Positions 23,731-35,350 of a stretch of 64,000 bases of DNA are shown here, piece by piece. Positions within the stretch are counted from its first letter, which is position 1; the number at the start of each line of letters is the position of its first letter. The notes beneath the pieces were generated by a model that saw nothing but the letters and a program-made list of their open reading frames with translations, was not told the origin of the DNA and did no database searches. The translations under genes were made by a program, and so were the position numbers. This DNA is from Botrytis cinerea B05.10 (Eukaryota > Ascomycota > Leotiomycetes > Helotiales > Sclerotiniaceae): contig NC_037323.1 in NCBI RefSeq assembly GCF_000143535.2, positions 1,612,001 through 1,676,000 of the forward strand, in the 5' to 3' direction.

Positions 23731-24728
23731 TCACTGCAAATTAACAAACAAACCCCCATCCACCAAAAGTCCACTCCCATTCACATACCCACTCAACTCC
23801 TCACTCGCCAAAAAAACCGCCGGGCCCGCCAAATCCCGCGGAACCCCCGTTCTGCCCAACGGAATCCGTCCTTCCATGTACGACCTCTTCTCCTCATCCT
23901 TCAAATCCTCCTCATTCAATTGCGTCCTGATTGTGCCGGGCAAGAGCGCATTACATCTAATACCGTATTTGCCCAGCGCACACGCCATACTTTGCATGAG
24001 GGAGAGAACACCGGCTTTGGTGGGTGTGTAGTGGGTTTGCTGTGCGCCGCCGACGAGGGCCGAGATGGAGGAGATGGCGATGATGGAGCCGCCCGGGGGA
24101 GATTGGGAGGACATTTGACGGGCGGCGGCTTGGGAGGTGTAGAAGGCACCGTCGAGATTGGTGCGGACGGTATGGGAAAAGAGATCGGGTTCTAGTCTTT
24201 TGGGTTTGTTAGTTTCGTTTTGTCTTCTTTACTCGCTTTTAATCCTTTCCATTCTCCTTCCCCAAACACCTCTAAACATCTCCAAACAAACAAAAAAAAC
24301 TCACTCCAAAAACTCCGCAAACCGACAAACCCCCGCATTGCTAACAAAAACATCCAATCGTCCCCATTTCCCCACCGCCCTCTCCACCAATTCCTTGCCC
24401 GTCTCCGGTTTACTAACATCTCCCGGTACATCTAACAGTTGCCCCATCTTCGCATCCTCTCGCACCAGCGCCTTCGCTTCCGCACGCAGCGATTCCAGAT
24501 GTGGGATATCGGAGTCGAGACCGAGGTGATTGACTGCTACATTACAGCCTTGACGAAGATACAGGAGAGCGATTGCGCGGCCGACTGCAGGAAAGCAAAC
24601 AATGTTAGTCAAGGAGGGGGGGGTAAGAAAAGGGAATTTGGGGACAATTGGGGAAACAAACTTCCTGTGGTTCCACCGGTTATAGCGGCGGTTTTGCCGG
24701 CGAGAAGGTGCACGCCTTTGAGACTCAT
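23731..24728 (-). CDS. LRA1: L-rhamnose 1-dehydrogenase (short-chain dehydrogenase)
   Basis: First enzyme of the fungal non-phosphorylative L-rhamnose pathway: NAD(P)+-dependent oxidation of L-rhamnose to L-rhamnono-lactone. Three exons, 24728-24662, 24584-24305 and 24196-23731, give 270 aa. The cofactor motif is TGGTTGIG (17-24), then SNAG (104-107), the catalytic Ser within ISSISALVGGAQQTHYTP and Y172xxxK176. The C-terminus SGLLVDGGLFVNLQ and the block KYGIRCNALLPGTI closely resemble the characterised yeast L-rhamnose dehydrogenases, which sets it apart from generic SDRs. The acceptor of the second intron must be AAAAG|ACTAG (branch ACTAACA); the next AG would break the frame. The first donor, GTTTGT, is weak. 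The gene sits directly downstream of, and in tandem with, the L-rhamnonate dehydratase gene, which supports the function. Confidence 0.88.
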
Positions 24729-25276
24729 GGCTTGAATGTAGAGCTTAGAAAGAGTATAGATGTGTAGAAACTATACGTATATGTAAGATCACAATCGATG
24801 TTATGCTGTTTGCTGAAATGGCGGGGTATCTGAGGAGCAAAGCTCGTGATGAGTGTATGAAATGATTGTTTCTCTTTAAAGACGGTAGAGTATGTCAATT
24901 GGTGCACGAGTGATCTAATGAGTAGATACAAAGTGACTTCAGCAAGTACCTAGGTAGTATGTGAGAAGTATCAAATAATTTTAGTACGTGTTGGAAGTGA
25001 ATCAATAGTTCCAAAAATCAAACCCTTGTCAACAGTGGAAGGACCCCGCGATTCGGTTCTCGAGTTAAAGACCACCGAAGCCGAAGTGGTGTGTAAAACG
25101 TGGGGCAAGTTGGCCGTCCACATGTTCTCACAAGGCATTATCCTGTTTATGCAAATTTGTAAACGCTACTCTAAAGAGTCTTGGGTCATAATCATATGGA
25201 AATAGATAACATTGCATTGCATTGTATTGTATAAATAAATTAAAAGGCTAATAAAACAAATTGGCTACGATTCAAA
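24729..25276. other. Intergenic between the two L-rhamnose genes
   Basis: 548 bp separate the dehydratase stop from the dehydrogenase start on the same strand. This must include the 3' UTR of one and the promoter of the other. No coding frame. No operator recognised. Confidence 0.45.
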
Positions 25277-26701
25277 CTATGAACTTGACAAGTTCTTGAT
25301 GCCTTCCACCACTCCATTCACAACACCTTGACCTTCAGACTTTTTTTGCTCAACTGCTGGTTGACCAAGAGGTCTCTCTGGGTTTGGTGTTAAGAGGTAT
25401 TGTGCGGGAATGAGTCGTGCAGCTGGGTTAAGGGTTAAACCAAAACCTGGCTTGTCGAGTTGTGAAACGTCCAGGTATCCTTTCACTGGAATTGGCTCAT
25501 CCAAGAATAAATCTCCGAAGACAGGCAGGACACTCTTTCCATCTGGTGAGTTTGCAAGGTATTCTTGGAATGGACAATTTGTTTGTGAAACCACAAAATG
25601 ATAACTGTAAGGTCCACTTGCATGTGGTACCACTGGAATGTCATAAGCGGCCGCCATTGCTGCAACTTTGAGCAACTCCGTCATTCCTCCAAGCCACATA
25701 ACATCGGGTTGAATGATATCGAGATTTCGACCTTCGATAAGTTTTCTAAATCCATATCTCGAGTATTCATGCTCACCCGTGGTGAACTTGAGTTGTGGGT
25801 GAGCTTGTTTGATTTGTGCAAAGCCATCAGTGTCATCTGGAGATAAACACTCTTCCCACCAATTGATATTTAAATCTTTGCAAGCTGCAGCAATCTGAAT
25901 CGTGTAAGAAACGTTGAGACTCATGTAACAATCGACCATAAGTGGGAAATCAGGGCCCACACTTTCTCTATGCTTTCTGAGGAATTCAACGTTCTTTTGG
26001 AGTCCCTTGTGACCCTCTTCTGGACAATATGGCAATGGAACTTTAGCACCCCAGAAACCCATGGCCTTTGCGGCAGTAGGTTCTGGTCCTGTGCAGTAAA
26101 AGTCTAGCCTATCCCTTGTAGCTCCTCCAATCAACTTGTATACTGGCTCTCCTCTGATCTTTCCGAGTAAATCCCAAATCGCCAAATCAATAACTGAGAT
26201 GACAGCAACTGGAAGACCCTTTCGACCATAAAACATTGAACCTCTGTACATTTGTTCGAAGAGATGATTGGTATCTCTTGGATCGGCACCGATAAGGAAT
26301 CTTTCGAAATGTTGGTGAACTAACCAACATGCTGGTGGACCTGCGAACATATGGTGAGCTTTGACCGGCGACACAGGAGATATTAACAATTACCTCCAAA
26401 TCCTGTAGCAAATCCAATTGTGCCATCTGAACCTTCAATCTCAACGCAGAATGAGCCTAGCACATTGATACCCCAACTAGTTCTTGAAGCCCTGTAGTTT
26501 TCCCATCTTGACATAGGCGTGGAAATGGGTGTATCGATGAGCCTGGGGCCAATTAGTGTAAGTCATAAGATGTATATTTGGCCAAACTTACCAATGGCCA
26601 CCTTTAACATTGTGATAATCTCCTCCGGATCCAACGCCATCCACAACAAAAGTTCGGATAGCTTTGATGGAGGGGAAACTGCGAGCTGATGAAGAAGCCA
26701 T
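25277..26701 (-). CDS. LRA3: L-rhamnonate dehydratase (enolase superfamily)
   Basis: Converts L-rhamnonate to 2-keto-3-deoxy-L-rhamnonate, the third step of the fungal L-rhamnose pathway. Three exons, 26701-26592, 26542-26394 and 26340-25277, give 440 aa, as expected for the family. It starts MASSSARSFPSIKAIRTFVV. The mandelate-racemase/muconate-lactonizing fold is shown by the metal-ligand set D223 (MVDCYM), E249 (WWEECL) and E276 (TTGEHEY), the catalytic H326 (VPHASG) and its partner D299 (IIQPDVMW). The spacing agrees with what is known of bacterial RhmD. GPPACWLVHQHFERFLIGAD and GRKGLPVAVISVIDLAIWDL are family blocks. The C-terminal ~30 residues are Lys/Gln/Glu-rich and end NLSSS, not peroxisomal. 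It lies in tandem upstream of L-rhamnose dehydrogenase and divergent from a Zn2Cys6 regulator. Confidence 0.92.
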
Positions 26702-28239
26702 TGTGCTTGAGAAGAGAGGAATAACAGTGCTGATTATACCAGAAAGACAAACAGATGGAAGTGAAGAGTCAATTGAAAAGTCAAGATTGTATTACTGTCT
26801 ACTTATGATTGATGGGTAAAGAGGCTACTTTGTAGATTTCATGAGAAACAGCTTGGCGGGGGGATTGTTCATTTCAAAGGGAGCCGGGAGAATATCGACC
26901 GAGCTATTGTTGCAGCGGAATCCAAAGACGATTTCATAATTTTTGAGCGAGCATAGATAGATCTGGGCCTGTTAAAGTATTGGGGATTTCTTGGCGTTTG
27001 AGACTTGAAGAAGTCTTTTCCGGTCATTGTGTGTTGTAGGTGGTGAGGATGAGGGTGAGGATGCAGTTTGCGATGTTTGGAAGGGTTTCCAGTAGAGCGA
27101 GGATAGAAAATGAATGGGGTTTGCGAGTACGATGAGTTTGTATTCCCAGGAAAACCAATGCATACTGTGACTTCTTTATGGCACGTTATTACTCCCGTCG
27201 ATTTATCTTATCCGTTGATGCCTCTTCTTTGCTTTGGCATTTGCAGCAGATGTGCTCTTCCATGCCACCCACATACTTGACGAAGGCGCAGGTACTTTGT
27301 CCAGACTCTCACGAAGTTCTTACGAAGTTCTCTCACAGAGTTCTCTCACATGCCAATTGCTTCCCGTCTGTCAGCGACACGCACCTGCACCATCGATGGC
27401 CCATTCACGAGCCACTGCACATCAAAACAAGAATACTCAGTCGCCCGCCCAAGCAGCCCAATGGACGGATCAACGGACGAGTCAGCTGGTGACGGACGGT
27501 GGATGGTGGATGGTGGGTGGTGGGTGCATTAACCCAAATTTACCCCACAAAACGCAATTCAAACCCTGTGGAGACAACGTTATATTGGTGCAGCCTGCAG
27601 CTTCCATGATGATTGTGTGGTGTGTGGAATTGGTCAATCAGAGTCTTGCGTGGAATTGAATTGCATGATTCGCCGAGACGGCCGAAGAGAGAGCGAGGGG
27701 GAGAGAGGGAGAGAGGGAGAGAGGGAGAGAGGGAGAGAGGGAGAGAGGGAGAGAGGGAGTGAGTGTGTGAGTGTGTGAGAAGGAGAGAGGGAGTGAGTGT
27801 GTGAGTGTGTGAGAAGGAGAGAGTATCTTTGGAGCCATCGTCCATTATCCACATCCACATCCACCATCCACCATCCACCATCCATCAAACGTCCTGTTCC
27901 AAGAGATACATGTTCACGTGCCCCACCACATTCTTCTTCCTCTTCCCGTCTTTTCCCCATGCTCTCTGTACCTGCCTGTCCCCGTCCCCATCCTCTCCCT
28001 CCCTAGTCCGAGTGACATCTCACATCCTCGACTGATCCTCATTAGTACAAACTACATCCCGCTACGTTCCCCGAGCCATTACTAAAAAAAAAAAAAATAC
28101 ATCAAAACCCCACCTCCACCCTCCTCGCTCATTTAATCCCGAGCCTGTCCTTCTCCTTCGTTCCCATCTTCACCGAGATTCGAAGCCAGGTGGGTTATCG
28201 ATATTGTCATTTTGTTATCGGAATCAAATACCGGCTTCG
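26702..28239. promoter_or_regulatory. Divergent promoter region, LRA3 and Zn2Cys6 regulator
   Basis: 1.5 kb between the two start codons. It contains a long purine tract (separate entry), repeats of CCATCCA at about 27860-27890, a 13-A run near 28083 and pyrimidine-rich leader sequence before the regulator. The apparent frames here are translations of the repeats. Confidence 0.5.
27684..27823. repeat. GA-rich purine tract with embedded duplicated GT segment
   Basis: The plus strand reads as repeated GAGAGAGG units. They are followed by two copies of a segment of about 34 bp consisting of GGAGTGAGTGTGTGAGTGTG, then TGAGAAGGAGAGAG. The result is roughly 140 bp of near-pure purine/GT strand. 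Confidence 0.9.
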
Positions 28240-31200
28240 ATGGATATCCAACAATCACCTAGAACGTCTTTACGTTCTGGTGCAACTCAACCCGAGAGTG
28301 ATGGGGACAATGACCAGTATTATAGCGGGGAGGAGGACAGTATTGATGCAAATGGAGATGGTCCTCGCAAAAGGCAACGTCGGCCGATGTCAGTTTCGTA
28401 AGGAATCATGTCTCATTCTTCTCTCACTAATGTCCCAAATGATCCTGACACCAACAACAACGACGAGGAGTCCTCTGTCGCCAATTCCCTTCCGGTCAAG
28501 GAATCGGAAGATCATCCCCCAATTAATGATACCGAAAATGTTGGACATGATTGGCTGACATTTCGTCGAAGGTGTGAGCTATGTAAGCAAAGAAAGGTAC
28601 GTCAGCGTCAGGTCACTTTTTTCATTTTATTTTTTTTTGATTCCAAAGTCATCAAAATTCATCTCTGCACTCTGGTATTGATTGGCTCAAACGCACATGA
28701 GAGATTGCTGGGAATACATGTGCTCGACGCTAGTGTATCTTCCATATGTCTCCCTACGAGTTTGATGATGCACTTCCGAAGTCTTCAGATTGCACGATCG
28801 AAATTCTGATGCATTCAATTCTGACTCGAACAGGTCAAATGCGATCGCGGTCAGCCATCATGTGGATGGTGTAGCCGCAACGGCGCTGTATGTGAATACA
28901 AAGAGCGCAAGAAACCCGGGTTAAGAGCTGGCTATGGTCGGGAACTGGAACAAAGATTGGATCGACTCGAGGAAATTCTACGCTCGCATGCTCAAATTTT
29001 AGAATCATCCTTTGGTCAAAACAGCAATAGTGTTCCCAATAGCGTTCCGAGCGATCACGGTACACCACAAAGTATTCATAGCTTCAGACCCAATGAAAGC
29101 CTCTCTAACCATCGTGGAGGGCATGTTGCCAGAGCAGAGACAGCTCTATTTCTTCAGAAGCCTTCTACATTCGGACAACAAAATACACCCATGGATTTTG
29201 GTAATCCAATGCCTCCAACTCCCTCAATGCCATCTATTCACGGCGATATTTTCCATCAGCAACATACCCCTGTATCACAAGGGTCGCACCTATCCATGGA
29301 TATGCAACAAAACCACTCGATTCCAACTAGTCAAGCATCAGATTTCTATAGTACGAACCATCCACCCCTTCAATCGCCCAGCTTAAACATAAGCCAAAAC
29401 CCAAACGAAGTCTCTTCCGACCATGCTTTACCGCCATATGATTTGCTATATGCATTAGTCGACCTCTACTTTAAGTTTGTCAATACTTGGTGTCCTATAT
29501 TACATCGAAGATCTACGCTCGATTCATTATTCGGCCCATCTGCTTTAGATGAAGCAGATAAAATACTTCTACATGCCATTGTAGCTACTACTTTAAGATT
29601 TTCCACGGATCAACGACTTACAGAAGAAAGAAGACGGCATTATCATGACATATCTAAACAGAAGGTATTGTTGTATGGATTGGAGAACTCTTCGGTCAAA
29701 GCTCTACAGGCTCTGGTTATCCTGGCCTTGGATCTTGTAGGCAGTAGTAATGGGCCACCAGGATGGAATCTATTGGCTTTAATCACACGCTCAGTAGTGC
29801 AATTGGGGCTTGCTGTAGAGACTACTTCCTTCTCTGTCTCGCCAAATTATCCTTCAATTTACACACTTCGAGCAATGGTTTTACCAGAACCCGAGAATTG
29901 GATTGAAGAGGAATCACGGAGACGTCTTTTCTGGATGGTCTACCTCCTGGATCGATATGCCACAATTGCCACAGCCTTTGAGTTTGCCCTGGACGAAAAA
30001 GAGATTGACAGAACTCTACCTTGCCGAGATGATCTTTGGAATAAAAACCAGACTGTGGAGACTAGATGGTTCCGCACGAGCGAAAGGACAGAGTATGACA
30101 TCGACAAGCCAGAGAATCTTGGCGCATTCTCGTATTATATCGAAATCCTTGGAATTCTCTCAAGAATTCACAAATTCTTAAAGAAGCCAGTAGATATCAG
30201 TGCCTTGTCCGACGTTGAACAATGGCAAGGCGAATATCGAGAGTTGGATAACATGCTCACTTCGTGGAAATTTAATCTGCCTGGGGATTACGGAAACATG
30301 GCAAAGCTTTTCCAACCAGGAAGCAATAAATCCATCAATTGTGGCTGGGTTATGCTACACGCGACATATCACACAGCAGTAATCCGACTTCATTCATCGG
30401 CTGCTTATCCTACAACTCGATCACCTATTTTCACCCCTTCGTATAGTGCGAGCCAACGTTGTCATGGTGCTGTTGAGAATATTGCAGCTTTAGGAGAGTA
30501 CGTACATTTTTGGTTCACTTAATCTCACCCTTGAGCCCTGCCCTTTAAATTCTAACAATTTCTTGGTCTTCTTTTAAATTCTGGCGTTTTTACGAAAACA
30601 AATCTTGAGTAAGATTTACTAACACAGCCCTATAGATACGTAGTTCAAAATGGCATGCTCCCCAAATTAGGCCCACCATTTGCATTCACCCTCTGGGTAG
30701 CTGCCCGATTGCTCCTTGTCCATGGTTCAACCATTGAACACAAACTTAGTCCTCAAATACAATTCTTCGTTGACACACTCCGAGAAATGGGTACCTACTG
30801 GCTCGTAGCTGAGCGCTACACAACTATTCTTCAACGGGTCCTTGACGAACATCGCGACAGCGAAAATGCTGCTGGTACACATGGTGAACGCGTTACACCT
30901 TCTTCTGTTAAAATACTTGCGGATATGAGGAGGTGTGCATATGATTTAGATTTCCTAATCTCGAGACAACCGAAACATGTTGGACTTTCACGAATGCCAA
31001 GTATTACTCCGGCCAGAACTCCAGCGCCGAATGAACTGGAGTATCTAGATGTGTTTGATTTCTTCAACGTACCCAGATTACCGGTTGCTCCGGGTGAAAA
31101 TCAGGGGAATGGGAATGGGAATGGTGGGAACGGGAACGGAGTGGGTGATATGCAAATGCCGGAGATGGGGAACGGAGCGAATGAATTTAATATCACAAAT

Positions 31201-31275
31201 TTTATGGTGGATCAAAATTCAGATTGGTTCAAGACTCTGAAACATGGGATTGATGGGAGTCAGAATAATAGTTGA
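28240..31275 (+). CDS. Zn(II)2Cys6 transcription factor, fungal-specific
   Basis: Predicted 828-aa nuclear DNA-binding regulator. Exons: 28240-28397, 28572-28596, 28834-30497, 30636-31275. The binuclear zinc cluster spans C54-C81 with spacing C-x2-C-x6-C-x6-C-x2-C-x6-C (CELCKQRKVKCDRGQPSCGW...). It is assembled across two introns that split the motif. The basic block KRKQRRP-like (KRQRRPMSVS) precedes it. KKPGLRAGYGRELEQRLDRL after it is the linker/coiled-coil dimerisation region. Residues about 255-500 carry the fungal transcription factor middle homology (LPPYDLLYALVDLYFKFVNT, WCPILH, EEESRRRLFWMVYLLDRY). The last part has an Asn/Gly run from GGGAAT/GGGAAC repeats. An ATG at 28408 opens a frame through intron 1, but a CTGAC branch and AAG acceptor, plus the RPMSVSCE continuity, favour splicing. 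Regulation of the adjacent L-rhamnose genes is possible but shown only by position. Confidence 0.88.
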
Positions 31276-33499
31276 GTGGAATGACCTTTTGGGTATAAAT
31301 TTTGGGGTTTGGTTCTCCAACGCATCTTTCTTTTGTTGAATCAGATGGGAAGGAAAGAAGATCATGTGTGATTTTGGGGAGAGGTTTCAGCCTTGTGAGA
31401 GTGCGCAAGTGAGTAAAATTCTTTTGGGAAATACGCCTGAGAGGAATGATCAAATGTGGATGAGTCGAAGGAATACGGGACGGATAGGCAAGGAGTCGAA
31501 GGATCAATAGGGAAAATGGGAAAAACAGCCGGAAGGATTTTGCGGTCGGGGATCTTTGGCATATTTGGGAATTAAAACACGAGGATACCACCGATGAATA
31601 TTAGATGGTCTCGTTATTGTAGATACATACTACCCTCCCTACCTACCTATCTATCTATCTATGTATGGGCTATTAATTGTATTTACTTATCACAGACGAA
31701 GCACTTGTTTTTGCATCTATTTCATCGTTTGTGTATGGGATGTCCGTCTCAATTTTCTAGAGAGAAACAAAAGAAAGAAAGAAAAGAAGAAAAAAAAGAG
31801 GAAAAAGGAAGAATGGCATATACAACATAAAGTAAGTATATTGTGAATACCTCGTAAAAATACATCGATTCATTTAAATTTAACCTCGCCAAGAAACCCC
31901 CTTCCTTTTCTTCCATCCCTCCCTCCCTCCGCCTTGCACACCTCAATCCCAACCCATCGCATCCAGAAAATCAGCCCCCAAATCCCTCTCTCCCTTCTTC
32001 CCTCATCGATGATCAATAATCAATCATCAATCATCAATTACACTCGCATACCCCCCCTGCCCTCCCCCGTGCATGCATTACAAATCACATGAGCTAGAAA
32101 GTATGCATGCATGCACATACACATACATACACATACAAACATACATACATACATACATACATACATACATCCAACCATCCATACAAAATAAAGATAGATA
32201 TATATGACGAATCAAGAAATCAAGAAATCTAGAATAAATGATTGATAATGAGAATTAGAAATCGATCTCTACCCTCCAACTCCATTTCAAATCATTTCTC
32301 TGTATTCCAATTCCAATTCCTATTCATGTTTCTATTGCTATCACTACTGCTATCACTATCGCGCTTCCTCATTCCACTCCTCTTACTCCTCCCCCCTCCC
32401 ATCCGATATTATAATCCACATTATCCATATTCCATAATCCATAAATCCGTAAATCCATAATTCTCTAAGAACGAGTAAAGACCGGTTTACTATCCCCTCC
32501 CTCCCATCCCCTCCTACTCTTACTCTTACTTTATGATTCCAATTTCCTGCAGCTCTCTAAAAGTTTCATACCTGCAATATCCAGTATTGAATGATCCGTC
32601 CTGGGATTGAGCTGTGAGTAAGAATACACGATTCTAACACATGATCCACATGTGTTTTCTAAAACAAAAACAAATACCATAAAAAACCCCTGCGAAACGA
32701 AACAAAAATAAACACAAGGAAAACGAAACAAAAGAAAACGATGGCAAATAGATGAGCCAAGTGGGCGCAGCCTCTAAAACCAAATCCTTCTCGTCCAACC
32801 TATTAGAACAAGATTTGCTGCCTGAGCTTGGAGTCTAGCTCCTAGGTATCGATCATAAAAGAGACTTTTTGACAAATCGACCAATGTATGAATCTCAGAT
32901 CCAAAGACGTGGTGAATGGCTCAAGAAACTTTCCTCCCAAAAAGACAATCCAACCCAATATGATGATTCCCTCCCAAACACCAGGTATATTTCCTTTTTC
33001 CCAATGCAAAAAATCAGTGTGACAAAAGAAATAGATGATCGCAGAGTGCCTGAGTAGAATCGCAATGCCCAATCTGCCGAATATTCAACGCGCCATGCCG
33101 TGCTAAGCCCACTATACAATGCCAAAGACTTCAATGATTGTAGAGGTTCCCCATTTATAGCCAACGAAGACTTGACCTCTCTGTGATATATATATTCTTT
33201 CGTGCCTCCAATAACTTCGTGGAGAGCATGGCATCGCGTGTATTCACTCTTCGATCATCATTGTATAGTTGAATAAGGTAGTGGGTATAAGAAGTAGAGA
33301 TTGTCGCATGCGATTTGGGTCATGGCCCCGAGGTGGATGTCGTTCGATTGTGGCCCATGAAAAGGAGTGTGAGTTCGGATGGGGGAGCAGAAGAAATTCT
33401 GCGGCGGAATGAGAAGAGATATTTAATCCAATGATCGAGTTCGAAGCGCACAAGAGGTCGCGATTGCCATGAATAGCCAGTTATCGAAGACAATATGTT
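31276..33499. other. Intergenic, low-complexity
   Basis: No gene supported. Purine-rich stretch around 31760-31815, pyrimidine runs around 31900-32040, a CATA microsatellite at about 32101-32171 and T/C-rich runs around 32280-32400. Confidence 0.45.
32101..32171. repeat. CATA/CATG microsatellite
   Basis: Repeats of GCAT then ACATACAT over about 70 bp, with some interruptions. Simple-sequence DNA. Confidence 0.85.
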
Positions 33500-33757
33500 T
33501 CATCTGCGGTGTTGTCTAGATGAGTGGGTATGCGAACTATGACTAGCTGTGTGGTAGCCAGAGTCTGAGTAGTCTTCCTGCGCATATGGATCTTGGTAGG
33601 ATTGGTGAGTGGAGTGTTTATCGCAAGCATATCCAACTAATACCGTTCTCTCTTGAACTCCATGACCTTGTGTACCATAGGCGGCGCACATATCAACGCT
33701 GTGCTGGTAGTAGAGGCATCGGCAGACTGAGTATCTTTCGACCACTAGATAGCACAT
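33500..33757 (-). CDS. Small Cys-rich conserved-looking protein, 85 aa
   Basis: Single-exon frame. It begins MCYLVVERYSVCRCLYYQHS, continues VDMCAAYGTQGHGVQERTVL and VGYAC, then a hydrophilic tail rich in Ser, His, Asp and Tyr ending SSRQHRR. Cysteines at 2, 12, 14 and 24 and one in VGYAC, with interspersed His, suggest metal binding. I believe similar proteins of unknown function occur widely in filamentous ascomycetes, with the CRCLYY...HSVD...CAxYG...GHxVQERTVLVGYAC block conserved; this is from memory and unchecked. There is no signal peptide or membrane segment. It stands alone in a gene-poor region, with its promoter to the right. Confidence 0.7.
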   Translation of the reverse strand: MCYLVVERYSVCRCLYYQHSVDMCAAYGTQGHGVQERTVLVGYACDKHSTHQSYQDPYAQEDYSDSGYHTASHSSHTHSSRQHRR

Positions 33758-35273
33758 CTTGAATGATAGTTTGAGTATATTCTTAGTGGATGTCGAATTC
33801 GGATTTCTTATATAGCGTAGTGGGGGGGGTCTTGGTTTCAGATGGAGGGGTAGCTAAGATGAGTATAGGGACAATAAAAAACGAGATCAACGAGAAACGA
33901 GGCAATGAAATATATTAACGAGCAGACTGAAAGGAGATGATGCCTGGACAAAGGAAGTCTAAACTTGACAGATGATGAAGCTTGTGATGTAAAAAGATCA
34001 GAGTCATTGATCGGAGGATCATGACTGCCTTATAGACTCTGCCACTTGAATGAGTGAGTCTTGCCGTGATGGAAAAAATAAGGCAACAGTGGGTATGGCT
34101 GGTATGAACCTGCATGTAGGGTATGCAGGTCAACAAACATGCAGGAAGCCTATACATGGGATGAGATGATGAGTCGTAGGCGCAGTGGAGAGTTGGAAGC
34201 ATGCCTGCCTCAGTACAGACACACTTGCAGGAATAGAAAGTCATGCCTGGTCATATCCCGAACCAAGTCCCAAATGGATGGTCTCCTACCACGAGGTAGC
34301 TTGCAGACAAGGTATCTGGACACGAACCGGGCCTCATGGATGGGCTGAAATAGAACCCTTGAAAGTGCTGAGTATAGCCTCAGCCTCGAGTAAGTAACAA
34401 GCGCTTTTGTTTCTAAGATAGTTCCGAAAAGTCGGGATAATTGATCTGCGGAAGATCGATTTAAGTTAAGACGGGTATACCGGGATATGGCAGTAGGTTG
34501 CTAAAGAAGGAATAAGATGGTGGAACGTGTATTCAAGCCTTGGCGGCGCAGGGAAGCCAGAACCCACCATGTTCATCGATAGATATCCACTATGGCTTGG
34601 TCGAGAGGTCCTACACAACGGTAAGTACCACGGGAGGCTTTTCTGAATCCGAATGTTAACTGTCTAGTGTGTAAATTTGTTGACCACTACGAAGCGTAAT
34701 AAATGGATAAATGGACAAGGTGGATTAGCATGCGATGAGAGGATGGTCAGTAGCTAGCCGGAGTAAGCTAATGGCTAGTGACGGACGTAAGTGGTCAGAA
34801 TTTGTAATGTAATGGGGAAAGGGACGGAGATGGAACAATCGGGAAGGACATTCAACAACATTGAATAGTCGGTAAGCAGTGCTAGGATAAGTGATGTATG
34901 TATCATGTATGCAGAGGCAGACAAGTAGGTAGGTGTAGATTAGTTAGCGGTGGGCAGGTGGACAGGCTTGGAAATAGACTCATTGCAATAAAAATACCCA
35001 GGTCGAAAATGCGAGCAGTGCAATAACAGGAGGGAGGGAGTAAGAACTTGGAAGATGGTGAGGATCTAGGTTTTGATGATCGCGCGTACAGCTAACAAAT
35101 TGCCGCGAGTTATTGCACCCCCATGTTGATGACATGGTTACACTACTGCAAGTAAGGTACGAGGTGCCAGACTCAATTCTTGGAAGAGGATTGGTCGATC
35201 AATCAAATTGTTTGTTTGGCAGGAACTGTTATGCAGATGGTGAGGAGTGCAGTATCGTTTCAAGGTCTGTGGT

Positions 35274-35350
35274 AAGGGGTGGTAAGGGGTGGTGAGGTGA
35301 GGTGAGGTGAGGTGAGGTGAGGTGAGGTGAGGTGAAGTGAAGTGAAGTGA
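35274..35350. repeat. GGTGA/AGTGA microsatellite
   Basis: Consecutive pentamers GGTGA, then AGTGA, run from about 35293 to 35350, preceded by two copies of a GGTAAGGGGT unit. Confidence 0.9.

Noticed and set aside
27540..27960. Minus-strand frames rich in LSPSLPLS
   Set aside because: Translation of the GAGAGAGG microsatellite; not a gene.
28408..28571. Alternative start for the Zn2Cys6 factor inside intron 1
   Set aside because: The open frame is possible, but RPMSVS-CELCKQRK across the intron, with a CTGAC branch, fits the family better. It remains a possible minor isoform.
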